Of a stretch of DNA of 15,674 nt, positions 1 to 7,136 are shown piece by piece. Positions within the stretch are counted from its first letter, which is position 1. Every line of letters begins with the position of its first letter. The position numbers and the translations under genes were made by a program. Source of the stretch: Desulfurellales bacterium (GTDB lineage Bacteria; Campylobacterota_A; Desulfurellia; Desulfurellales; Hippeaceae); the NCBI GenBank assembly GCA_027074255.1, contig JALTDI010000287.1, forward strand, positions 1-15,674. Reading direction: 5' to 3'. The notes below the pieces were generated by a model. That model saw only the letters and a list, made by a program, of their open reading frames with translations. It did not search any database and had not been told where the DNA came from.

Positions 1-735
1 CTGCCTGGGGGTATAAGGACATTTACGGGTTATAAATATTACAAAATCACGGGTGATACGGATTACAAGGAATTTTACAACCCCAATTCTGCCGATTTAA
101 AGGCCAAGGAGCACGCTTATAATTTCCATTTCAATCTCAATAAGAACCTCGAGAATCGTTTAAAATACAAAGATAACCTCGTAACTTCGTTTTACGATGC
201 TGAGCTTTTCGGACATTGGTGGTTTGAGGGAATAGATTTTATTTATTATTTGTTTAAGGTTTTTGATAGGTATAAAGAGATAACTCCGACAACGCCCTCC
301 GAATATGTCGATAGATTCGGCAGTGCACCGGAAGAGGAGCCCGCAAGTTCCAGCTGGGGTGATAAGGGTTATTATGATGTGTGGCTAAACGGCTCAAATA
401 GCTGGATTTATAATCACCTGCACCACGAAGAAAAAAGAGTGGCGGATTTACTGAACGATAAGACAAAGGATAGAAAGATAATAGAGCAGATGATAGCTGA
501 GCTGCTTCTGGCACAAAGCAGCGATTGGGCATTTCTGATGACGGCAAAGGATAATAAACAGTATGCGACAAAAAGACAAAAGGAGCATATATACAACTTT
601 AACAGGCTTGATAAAATGCTTGAAAACGGCACAAAAGACAGGGAATTTTTAAATAAGTTAAAAGCTAAAAATTCTGTTTTTGAGGGTATAAATTTATATG
701 AAACTCTTGATAGACTACGGCGGAACATTTTTTAG
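1..735 (+). CDS. GH57 1,4-alpha-glucan branching enzyme, C-terminal part (5' end outside window)
   Basis: The reading frame is open from base 1 and stops with TAG at 733-735, so about 244 residues of the C-terminal part are visible. Visible residues 65-77 carry the fourth conserved GH57 block (YDAELFGHWWFEG). By family knowledge its Asp (visible residue 66) is the general acid/base. After it comes the helical C-terminal domain typical of GH57 branching enzymes (DUF1957 type), with the SSWGDKGYYDVWLN stretch near visible residues 113-126 and a WIYNHLHHEE segment. Such enzymes cut an alpha-1,4-glucan chain and rejoin it by an alpha-1,6 bond, making branched glycogen in the cytoplasm. The two downstream genes overlap in series and also concern glucans or sugars, which supports a glycogen role. 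The N-terminal part with the nucleophile Glu is not visible. A related GH57 amylase or glucanotransferase is possible but less likely, because of the C-terminal domain. Confidence 0.88.
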   Translation: MPGGIRTFTGYKYYKITGDTDYKEFYNPNSADLKAKEHAYNFHFNLNKNLENRLKYKDNLVTSFYDAELFGHWWFEGIDFIYYLFKVFDRYKEITPTTPSEYVDRFGSAPEEEPASSSWGDKGYYDVWLNGSNSWIYNHLHHEEKRVADLLNDKTKDRKIIEQMIAELLLAQSSDWAFLMTAKDNKQYATKRQKEHIYNFNRLDKMLENGTKDREFLNKLKAKNSVFEGINLYETLDRLRRNIF

Positions 736-1465
736 GTCTAAATGCTGCGGTGAATACGAAAAGTTAGAAAGCAAAAATATCAATCTAATAGAATTCATAG
801 AAGATAAAATTAAGCGATATGGAATAAGAAGAGTTGGAATATCCTTTGCAGGTCAGATAAACAACGGTGTTATTTTGTCATCTCCAAATATCAAGGGGCT
901 GGACGGTTTTGATATTAAGGGGTATTTTTTTAAAAAATACGGCGCAGAAATTTTGATTGAGAATGACTTAAAATGCGCGGCTACTGCTGAAAAGGATTAT
1001 TTTAAAAGTGATTATATTGCTGTTATCTATATTGGAACGGGACTCGGCGGTGCTTTTATAGAAAAGGATTTAATAAGAGGCTATAGAAATCTTGCGGGCG
1101 AGTTGGGGCATATACCGTATAAGAAAACACCATTTGTGTGCGGCTGCGGCAAGAATAACTGCCTTGAACTGACCTGTTCCGGCAAGGCTATGACCTTAAG
1201 GGGATTTAAGGATTTGAGCGACAATGATTTTAAAAAAGAGTTTAATAAAAGCTTGAATTATGTTATAGAAGTAGTGAGTGTAATGCTCAATCCTGAGATT
1301 ATTGTTTTGGGAGGGGGAGTAGTAGAACACAACAAGATTAATATAAATCCGTGTTTGCCGAGTTTTACGAAGGTGAGAGTGGAAATAAGCGCAACAAAGA
1401 ATGCCACACTTAAAGGTGTGGAACTTTTAATGCAATCGGAGGTTGAAAATGGAAAAGAATGTTGA
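698..1465 (+). CDS. ROK-family sugar kinase (glucokinase-like)
   Basis: A cytoplasmic 255-residue ROK (repressor, ORF, kinase) protein that probably phosphorylates glucose or a related hexose with ATP. The N-terminal phosphate loop DYGGT is at residues 6-10. The catalytic Asp is in IEND at 87-90, and a second phosphate motif GTGLGG lies at 113-118. GELGH (134-138) followed by CGCGKNNCLE (148-157) forms the ROK zinc signature, with ligands His138, Cys148, Cys150 and Cys155. There is no N-terminal DNA-binding domain, so this is a kinase rather than a ROK repressor. It is somewhat shorter than the usual ~300 residues. After the catalytic Asp the sequence reads LKCAA rather than the more usual ANAAA-like run, so substrate preference is uncertain. 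The ATG at 698 lies inside the branching-enzyme gene (38-base overlap) with GAGGG at 682-686 as ribosome binding site. A glycogen-linked glucokinase is the simplest reading. Confidence 0.85.
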   Translation: MKLLIDYGGTFFRSKCCGEYEKLESKNINLIEFIEDKIKRYGIRRVGISFAGQINNGVILSSPNIKGLDGFDIKGYFFKKYGAEILIENDLKCAATAEKDYFKSDYIAVIYIGTGLGGAFIEKDLIRGYRNLAGELGHIPYKKTPFVCGCGKNNCLELTCSGKAMTLRGFKDLSDNDFKKEFNKSLNYVIEVVSVMLNPEIIVLGGGVVEHNKININPCLPSFTKVRVEISATKNATLKGVELLMQSEVENGKEC

Positions 1466-3074
1466 TTACTGTGGGAAAAAAATTGCATATTTTTCTATGG
1501 AGTTTGCTATTGACCAATCTTTGAAAATATATTCAGGCGGCTTGGGTTATCTTGCAGGGAGTTATATGAAAAGCGCATACGACAAAAAATGCAATATGAC
1601 AGGGGTCGGTATTTTATGGACAGAAGGATATTATGATCAGGAGAGGGATTATGAAGATTATATGAACGTTGTTTTTAGACGAAAAAGATACTATTTTTTA
1701 AAGGAATTAACAACCGTTGATATTAAAATTCACAGTGAGACTGTCTATGTAAAGGCTTTTTATCTCGACCCTGCGATTTTTAAAACGGCGCCTGTTATCC
1801 TGCTTTCAACTGACATTGACGAGAACAATTTTCTTGCAAGGACAATTACGAAGAAACTATATGATAATGATGAAGATACAAGGATAAAACAGGAAATTAT
1901 ATTGGGAATAGGCGGAGCGAAGGTTATTGATGAGCTTGGTGAGGATATCGATATTTATCATATAAACGAAGGACATGCCGTTCCTCTTGCCTTTTATCTT
2001 TATTCGAAATACGGGAGTGTTGAAGAGGTTAAGAAACGATTTGTTTTCACCACCCACACGCCTCTCAAAGCGGGAAACGAATCTCACAATATATTGAAGC
2101 TTTCCCATTTGAATTTTTTTAACGGAGTTGATACGGAAGAAGCAAAAAAAATAACAAATATTTATGAAGATGATTTCAACTTGACGCTTGCTGCATTGAA
2201 GCTTGCCAAAAAAGCCAATGCTGTTTCCAAACTGCATGAAAAGGTTACAAAGGATATGTGGAAGGACTATATAGATACATCGGACATTGTTTCAATAACG
2301 AATGCTCAAAGCAAGCGTGTTTGGGCAAGTAAAGAACTGTACAATGCGCTTGAAAATGATGAAGACTTTGAGATAGAAGCCACAAAAAAACGTTATAAAA
2401 GGGAGCTTTTCGAGGTTATAGCCGACCAGACGGGCAAGATTTTCGATGAGGATGTTTTGACCATAGTGTGGGCGAGGAGATTCGTGGAGTATAAAAGACC
2501 GGGATTGTTAAAGCTAAAGATAGAGCGTTTTAAACACCTTGTTGAAAGACAAAAACAGCCAATTCAGGTTATCTGGGCGGGCAAGCCTTATCCTTTTGAC
2601 CAGTACGGTATAAATCTCTTTAACGAACTTATCAATCTTTGCTCGGGTTTGAAAAGAGCGGCTGTTTTGACCGGCTATGAACTTAGATTATCCAGACTGT
2701 TAAAAAGAGGAGCCGATGTATGGCTGAATACGCCGAGATTAACAAGGGAAGCGTCCGGCACAAGCGGTATGAGCGCCGCAATGAACGGAGCAATTAATCT
2801 TTCCACACTTGACGGGTGGTTTGCTGAATTTGTAAAAGACGGTATTAACTCGTTTGCCATACCGCCGGTGGATGTGAAGCTTGATTATGAGGAGCAGGAT
2901 GATAAGGATGCGAATAGTTTGATGAATATACTCGAGGACGTTGTTGTTCCTATGTATTATGAAGATGAGGATAGGTGGATTAATATAATCAAGGAATCGA
3001 TGAGAAACGTTTTGCCATATTTTGACAGTGACAGAATGCTTGATGAGTATTACAAGAAGCTGTATTATGCATAA
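1449..3074 (+). CDS. GT35 alpha-glucan phosphorylase homologue (short form) lacking the PLP lysine
   Basis: A 541-residue member of the short bacterial/archaeal alpha-glucan phosphorylase group, without the N-terminal regulatory region of muscle or E. coli enzymes. Recognisable blocks are AYFSMEFAIDQ near residue 13, SGGLGYLAGSYMKSAYD at 30-46, HINEGHAVPLAFYLY, FTTHTPLKAGNESH, VWARRFVEYKRP, WAGKPYPFDQYG and the C-terminal EASGTSGMSAAMNG. Phosphorylases release glucose-1-phosphate from glucan ends using PLP bound to a Lys in the block GTxxMK. Here that position is Ser442 (codon AGC at 2772-2774), so classical phosphorolysis is doubtful and the protein may do something else to a glucan. The Arg/Lys residues that contact phosphate in RRFVEYKR look kept. 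ATG 1449 is chosen over an in-frame TTG at 1443 because GGAGG at 1438-1442 is 6 bases upstream of the ATG but abuts the TTG. It overlaps the kinase gene by 17 bases. Confidence 0.85.
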   Translation: MEKNVDYCGKKIAYFSMEFAIDQSLKIYSGGLGYLAGSYMKSAYDKKCNMTGVGILWTEGYYDQERDYEDYMNVVFRRKRYYFLKELTTVDIKIHSETVYVKAFYLDPAIFKTAPVILLSTDIDENNFLARTITKKLYDNDEDTRIKQEIILGIGGAKVIDELGEDIDIYHINEGHAVPLAFYLYSKYGSVEEVKKRFVFTTHTPLKAGNESHNILKLSHLNFFNGVDTEEAKKITNIYEDDFNLTLAALKLAKKANAVSKLHEKVTKDMWKDYIDTSDIVSITNAQSKRVWASKELYNALENDEDFEIEATKKRYKRELFEVIADQTGKIFDEDVLTIVWARRFVEYKRPGLLKLKIERFKHLVERQKQPIQVIWAGKPYPFDQYGINLFNELINLCSGLKRAAVLTGYELRLSRLLKRGADVWLNTPRLTREASGTSGMSAAMNGAINLSTLDGWFAEFVKDGINSFAIPPVDVKLDYEEQDDKDANSLMNILEDVVVPMYYEDEDRWINIIKESMRNVLPYFDSDRMLDEYYKKLYYA

Positions 3075-3090
3075 TATAGCTTGATAACCT

Positions 3091-3108
3091 GGTTTCTGAA
3101 ACCTTTTC
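3091..3108 (+). terminator. Weak hairpin terminator candidate after the glucan cassette
   Basis: GGTTT (3091-3095) and AAACC (3099-3103) can pair around a three-base CTG loop and are followed by TTTT (3104-3107). The five-pair stem is short and A/U-rich, so termination would be weak. Its position between the last glucan gene and the promoter candidate of the next gene is what makes it plausible. Confidence 0.35.
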
Positions 3109-3151
3109 ATATTACTGCTTTTACCCTTTTTTTACCTGTGATTTTAAATTG

Positions 3152-3181
3152 TTGAAATCTTTTCTTTACTTATCATATAAA
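3152..3181 (+). promoter_or_regulatory. Sigma-70-type promoter candidate upstream of the RNA methyltransferase
   Basis: TTGAAA at 3152-3157 and TATAAA at 3176-3181 each match the -35 and -10 consensus at five of six bases, with an 18-base spacer. Transcription would start near 3188, giving a leader of about 30 bases before ATG 3218 with AAAGGA at 3203-3208 as ribosome binding site. The region sits in the longest intergenic gap of the window (3075-3217), where a new transcription unit is expected. AT-rich background makes chance matches possible. Confidence 0.5.
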
Positions 3182-3217
3182 ATCACTTATATTACTTATT
3201 AGAAAGGAAAAATTTTT

Positions 3218-4336
3218 ATGAAAAGTATTGAGGTTGAAGGTTTTGCTCATAGAGGTGTCGGTATAGGAAGGATTGACAATAAGATTGTTTTTATTGAAAA
3301 TTCTTTGCCCGGTGAGATTGTTGATATAGAAATTAAGGAAAACAAAAAAGATTACTGCATGGCCGAAACGGTAAATATACTCAAACCCTCAGCGTATAGA
3401 ATAAATCCTGTATGCCCTTATTATGGTGTTTGCGGAGGGTGTGACATGCAGCATGTTGACTATAAATATCAATTGGAACTTAAAAAATCGGTTTTGAAGA
3501 ATATTCTAAAACGTATTGCTTCGCTGGATAAATATAATATTGAGACAGCGGCATCGGATGAAATTTTTAATTACAGAAGGCGCGTGAGATTCCGGTGCAG
3601 CGGGTCAAACTGGGGATTCTTTAAAAGAAAAAGTTCAAAAATCGTGAGCATAAAAGAATGTTTCACTGCGGATAAGAGAATAAACAGCTATATTAATAGC
3701 GAGCAATGTTCCGCTTTTGAGATTGAGGTGAGTGATGATGATAAGGTTAACCCAAAGGTTTTAAAGCTCGATTTATCAAGCATAAAGAAAAATCTTTATT
3801 TAACCTATAAGCCGGGTGTATTTACTCAAATAAACAGGTCTATAAATCTGAAAATAATAGAAACGCTTCTATCTCGAATCGATAGAGAGGACATAAACAG
3901 CGTATTTGATTTTTTTGGAGGCATGGGTAACTTTTCTATACCCATAGCTATAAAGGGAATAAGCGTTACCGGTTTTGAGTTGGACAAAAAGGCAGTTGAT
4001 TCGTTTAAGAAAAATGTGCGACGTTTGAATTTGGATAAGAAGGCTTTTGTTGTCAGAAAGAACCTAAATAGGCAATTTACAATTGAGCAAAAGTGCGCAG
4101 AGTGCGTTATTTTGGACCCGCCGAGAGCCGGGGCAAAGAGTGTTATAAAATATATCGTTGAGAACAGACCAAAATTTGTTTTTTATGTTTCCTGTGAACC
4201 GTCCACGCTTGCCAGAGACTTGAAAATTTTGAAAGATTATTATAAAATTAAATTAATTAAGCTTTTTGATATGTTTCCTCAAACCCATCATTTTGAAACA
4301 TTTGCCGAGCTTGAAATTATTAAAAAGCTGCACTAA
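3218..4336 (+). CDS. RlmD/TrmA-type RNA (uracil-5-)-methyltransferase
   Basis: A 372-residue SAM-dependent enzyme expected to make 5-methyluridine in 23S rRNA (RlmD/RlmC type) or tRNA (TrmA type). Residues 1-55 look like a TRAM RNA-binding domain (VEGFAHRGVGIGR near 6-18, LPGEIVDIEI at 30-39). Cys66, Cys72 and Cys75 (C-x5-C-x2-C) with Cys148 match the [4Fe-4S] cluster ligands of RlmD-type enzymes. The methyltransferase domain has a SAM loop at 231-240 (DFFGGMGNFS), DPPRAGA at 300-306, and the nucleophilic Cys326 in VSCEPSTLARDL. Near the end, THHFE at 356-360 holds the usual His/Glu pair. It is compact compared with ~430 residues in E. coli RlmD. The TRAM domain plus cluster ligands favour an RlmD/RlmCD-like target, but the exact uridine cannot be read from sequence. 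ATG 3218 has AAAGGA at 3203-3208. The following diguanylate cyclase starts 15 bases after its stop. Confidence 0.88.
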   Translation: MKSIEVEGFAHRGVGIGRIDNKIVFIENSLPGEIVDIEIKENKKDYCMAETVNILKPSAYRINPVCPYYGVCGGCDMQHVDYKYQLELKKSVLKNILKRIASLDKYNIETAASDEIFNYRRRVRFRCSGSNWGFFKRKSSKIVSIKECFTADKRINSYINSEQCSAFEIEVSDDDKVNPKVLKLDLSSIKKNLYLTYKPGVFTQINRSINLKIIETLLSRIDREDINSVFDFFGGMGNFSIPIAIKGISVTGFELDKKAVDSFKKNVRRLNLDKKAFVVRKNLNRQFTIEQKCAECVILDPPRAGAKSVIKYIVENRPKFVFYVSCEPSTLARDLKILKDYYKIKLIKLFDMFPQTHHFETFAELEIIKKLH

Positions 4337-4351
4337 AAAAGGGGAATTTCT

Positions 4352-5998
4352 TTGAATGAGAAAAGACTGCCTTTATTAATATTAATATTGCCTGTTATTA
4401 CCATAACGCTTACGATTATAGCTTTTATCTATTTTTATATAGACAGGCAAAATAAAGTACTCGATAAAAGCTTGGATTATATAGAAAAAGTTTATATTGA
4501 TAAGACCATAGAGATAAAGAGAAAGGACATTAATTACCTGTTTGGAGTCTTGGAAAATAATCGTTTGAATACGATTAAAGAATTAAAATCAAAACTTAGA
4601 TACAGGGTTGATTTGGCCTATTCCATAATGATGAGTATATATAAGAGTGATAAATACGATAAAAATTTAAAAAACGTTATTAAAAACACAATTTCTGTTA
4701 TGAGGTTTAACGACGGGGCTGGATATTATTTTATATACGATATGAAAGGAAACTGCGTACTGCTTCCGCCGCACAGATCGGCTGAGGGGAAAAACTTTCT
4801 CAACTTCAAGGATATTGCGGGTAATAATCCTGTAAAAGCAGCCGTTAAAATAGCTAAGACAAAACATAGCGGCTTCTATGAGTGGTATTGGTATAAACCG
4901 AAAGGATATAACTATTCAATGAAAAACGAAAAGATGTTTAAGAAGATGGGCTACATAAAATATTTTCAGCCGCTCGATTGGTTTGTCGGTACAGGGGAAT
5001 ACGTGGACGATGAGATAAAAGAGATTGATAACAGATTTCTGCTTTTTTACATTGCCCAAAAAAATTATAAAAATGAACATGTAGTTTTGCTAAGGGATAT
5101 TGAGACTAAACCTGAAATACTTGCATCAACAAAGGGTATGAAATTAAAAAATCTCTACAAAGAGGGCATTTTAAAAAAGGTAAAATTAATGATAGATAAG
5201 GGAAGTTTGAGTGCAACAGTGAAATATCCAGCCGGAGGAAATAGCTATTATTATGATGAGGTTTATTTTAAATATAACAAAAATTTGAATATCACTGCTG
5301 TTATAGATTTGCAGCTTCAAAATGTGGAAAGCGCCATAGAAAATGCCAAGAAAAATTTTAAAGAGTCATTTAAGAAAGATGTAAGGAATACCATTTTGGT
5401 ATTTGTTTTCATCATTTTGTTTATAGGGATTCTTTCCATGATGCTTTCTCGCGCTGTGAGTTCGATGTTTTGGCGCTATCAGAAGAAGGTTGAGGAGCAT
5501 GAAAAAAAACTGAGCGAGCTAGCATCCTGCGATGAATTAACAAATATATACAACAGAAGAAGGTTTGACGAGATTTTAAATTATGAAATAGGTATGGCAA
5601 AAAGATATAAGGACCCCTTATCTTTAATTATGTTTGACATCGATTATTTCAAAAAAATCAACGATAAATACGGCCACCGAGCGGGCGACGAGGTGCTTAA
5701 AATGATTGCAGGAGAAGTCAGAAAAAATATAAGAGAGACGGATACATTTGCAAGATGGGGCGGAGAAGAATTTATGCTGATACTCCCGAAAACCGATTTT
5801 AAGGGTGCAGTAAATATTGCAGAAAACCTAAGGCTTGTGATATATTCTGCCGATTTCGGAGGAATTGGAAAAATTTCCTGTTCATTCGGTGTTTCTCAGT
5901 TTAATGACTCAGACGATAAAAACTCGTTTATTGAAAGGGTTGACAAGGCTATGTACAGAGCAAAAGAGCTCGGGAGAAACAGAGTGGAATCTCTATAA
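4352..5998 (+). CDS. Membrane diguanylate cyclase with Cache-type periplasmic sensor and GGDEF domain
   Basis: A 548-residue inner-membrane protein that should make cyclic di-GMP from two GTP. Two membrane segments (about residues 7-30 and 347-367) bracket a ~310-residue periplasmic region. Its first half resembles a Cache_2-type module: GYYFIYDMKGNCVLLPP, then GFYEWYWYKP and WFVGTGEYVDDE. The rest may be a second Cache-like fold. A short helical linker with EEHEKKLSELA leads to GGDEF, which begins with the ASCDELTNIYNRRRFDE block. FDIDYFKKINDKYGH and the active site GGEEF at 470-474 are intact. RETD at 461-464, five residues before GGEEF, matches the product-inhibition I-site (RxxD). No EAL domain follows. 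The start is TTG at 4352: AGGGGA (4340-4345) is 6 bases upstream, and the nearby ATG at 4356 is out of frame. The sensed ligand is unknown; small organic acids or amino acids are common for Cache domains. Confidence 0.9.
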   Translation: MNEKRLPLLILILPVITITLTIIAFIYFYIDRQNKVLDKSLDYIEKVYIDKTIEIKRKDINYLFGVLENNRLNTIKELKSKLRYRVDLAYSIMMSIYKSDKYDKNLKNVIKNTISVMRFNDGAGYYFIYDMKGNCVLLPPHRSAEGKNFLNFKDIAGNNPVKAAVKIAKTKHSGFYEWYWYKPKGYNYSMKNEKMFKKMGYIKYFQPLDWFVGTGEYVDDEIKEIDNRFLLFYIAQKNYKNEHVVLLRDIETKPEILASTKGMKLKNLYKEGILKKVKLMIDKGSLSATVKYPAGGNSYYYDEVYFKYNKNLNITAVIDLQLQNVESAIENAKKNFKESFKKDVRNTILVFVFIILFIGILSMMLSRAVSSMFWRYQKKVEEHEKKLSELASCDELTNIYNRRRFDEILNYEIGMAKRYKDPLSLIMFDIDYFKKINDKYGHRAGDEVLKMIAGEVRKNIRETDTFARWGGEEFMLILPKTDFKGAVNIAENLRLVIYSADFGGIGKISCSFGVSQFNDSDDKNSFIERVDKAMYRAKELGRNRVESL

Positions 5999-6065
5999 AT
6001 TTTTCTTTATATAGGATTAAGAAAATTATAAAATTAAAGAAGAAGCTTAATGAAGGGAGGAAGAG

Positions 6066-6617
6066 ATGAAAAATTTTTTTTATGCCATAACAGTTATAGG
6101 AAAGGATAAGCCGGGTATAGTTGCAGGTGTTGCCGAAGTTTTATATGAAAAGGGTTTTAGCATAGAGGATTCCTCGTCAACGCTGCTGAAAGACCAATTT
6201 TCCATGATTTTGATTGTTTCTGTTAAAGAAAATATCAGCATACTTGAACTTAAAAAATCTTTTTATAAGGTTAGAACAGACCTTAATATGAGTGTTTCTG
6301 TAAGGAGAATAGAGACGGAGGAGTTAAAGGAGTTAGAAAATAAAAGAGAAGAAAATCTTTTTATGGTGTCCGTGTACGGTTCGGATAAACCGGGTATTGT
6401 TTATGGAGTATCAGATGAGTTTGCCAAACATAAAATCAATATTGTGGATTTGAGAACAAGGGTGACAAAGGGTGAAAATCCGCTTTATGTTATGATAATG
6501 GAGGTTGATGCACCGCACGACATAACGGAAGAAACTTTAACCAAACTGCTGAATAAAACCTGCAGTAAGCTGGGTGTTGACTATTCCGTTAGAAAAGTAG
6601 AAACCTACGAGTTATAG
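6066..6617 (+). CDS. Double-ACT-domain protein, GcvR-like
   Basis: A 183-residue soluble protein made of two ACT domains, about residues 5-75 and 96-170. Each begins with the ligand-loop pattern: GKDKPGIVAGVAEVLYEKGF at 12-31 and GSDKPGIVYGVSDEFAKHKI. In size and layout it matches GcvR of E. coli (glycine-responsive partner of GcvA) and the many GcvR-like or formyltetrahydrofolate-deformylase-like ACT pairs of other bacteria. ACT domains usually bind amino acids, so an amino-acid-sensing regulatory role is likely. No DNA-binding domain, GcvA or glycine-cleavage gene is in the window, so calling it the glycine repressor would be over-reading. The start has a strong site, GGGAGG at 6055-6060, five bases before the ATG. 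The 67-base gap before it holds no convincing promoter, so it may be read with the cyclase upstream. It is followed by peptide deformylase after 12 bases. Confidence 0.8.
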   Translation: MKNFFYAITVIGKDKPGIVAGVAEVLYEKGFSIEDSSSTLLKDQFSMILIVSVKENISILELKKSFYKVRTDLNMSVSVRRIETEELKELENKREENLFMVSVYGSDKPGIVYGVSDEFAKHKINIVDLRTRVTKGENPLYVMIMEVDAPHDITEETLTKLLNKTCSKLGVDYSVRKVETYEL

Positions 6618-6629
6618 GAGATTTATAAT

Positions 6630-7136
6630 ATGCCGGCTAAAGATATAGTTGTTTATCCTGATAAAAGACTAAAAGAGGTTTGTAGACCGATAGAAAACAT
6701 TGACGAGGATATTTTAAATAGAGCAAGAGATTTGCTTGAAACAATGCGTTTTTATTCCCACTCCGTCGGTATAGCTTCTCCGCAAATAGGCAATCTTGTC
6801 AGAATTATCGCCGTTGATGCTTCCAAAAACAAAAAGGGCTTGAAGGTGAATCACGGAGAGCTTATTATGCTCAACCCGGAGATACTTGATTGGCAGAGTA
6901 TAATAAAAACAAGAGAGGGGTGTATGAGTGTTCCCGATTATACGGGAAATGTGAATAGGGCAAGAAAAGTTAGCGTCAAATATATAGATTTGGAAGGAAA
7001 TGAACAGCAGTTTGATACGGAAGGATTTGAAGCCGTTGTTTTGCAGCATGAAATCGACCATTTGGACGGCATTTTATTTATCGATAGGATTATTTCCAAG
7101 AATACGGATTTGTTTAAGCGCAAAAACTATAGATAA
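6630..7136 (+). CDS. def: Peptide deformylase
   Basis: A 168-residue metalloenzyme that removes the formyl group from the initiator Met of new proteins at the ribosome. All three family motifs are visible: motif I as SVGIASPQ (45-52), motif II as EGCMS (96-100) and motif III as HEIDH (140-144). Cys98, His140 and His144 would bind the metal, Glu141 is the catalytic base, and Gln52 is kept. Motif I departs from the usual G-x-G-x-A-A-x-Q by Ser at position 45 and Ser at position 50, but the catalytic set is complete. Length is normal for bacterial enzymes. The ATG at 6630 is served by AGGAG at 6616-6620, which overlaps the stop of the ACT gene. The common partner fmt is not present in this window; uvrB follows without any gap. 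Confidence 0.95.
   Translation: MPAKDIVVYPDKRLKEVCRPIENIDEDILNRARDLLETMRFYSHSVGIASPQIGNLVRIIAVDASKNKKGLKVNHGELIMLNPEILDWQSIIKTREGCMSVPDYTGNVNRARKVSVKYIDLEGNEQQFDTEGFEAVVLQHEIDHLDGILFIDRIISKNTDLFKRKNYR

Noticed and set aside
2739..3110. Minus-strand open frame of about 123 codons reaching into the gap after the GT35 gene
   Set aside because: Most of it is antisense to the conserved GT35 C-terminus, it has no recognisable domain and no clear ribosome binding site.
5998..6030. Near-inverted repeat AATTTTTCTT / AAGAAAATT after the cyclase gene, and a TATAAA at 6027-6032
   Set aside because: The stem would be almost entirely A-T, with a bulge and no following T-run, so it is not a credible terminator. 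The -35 region for the TATAAA is poor (TTCTTT).
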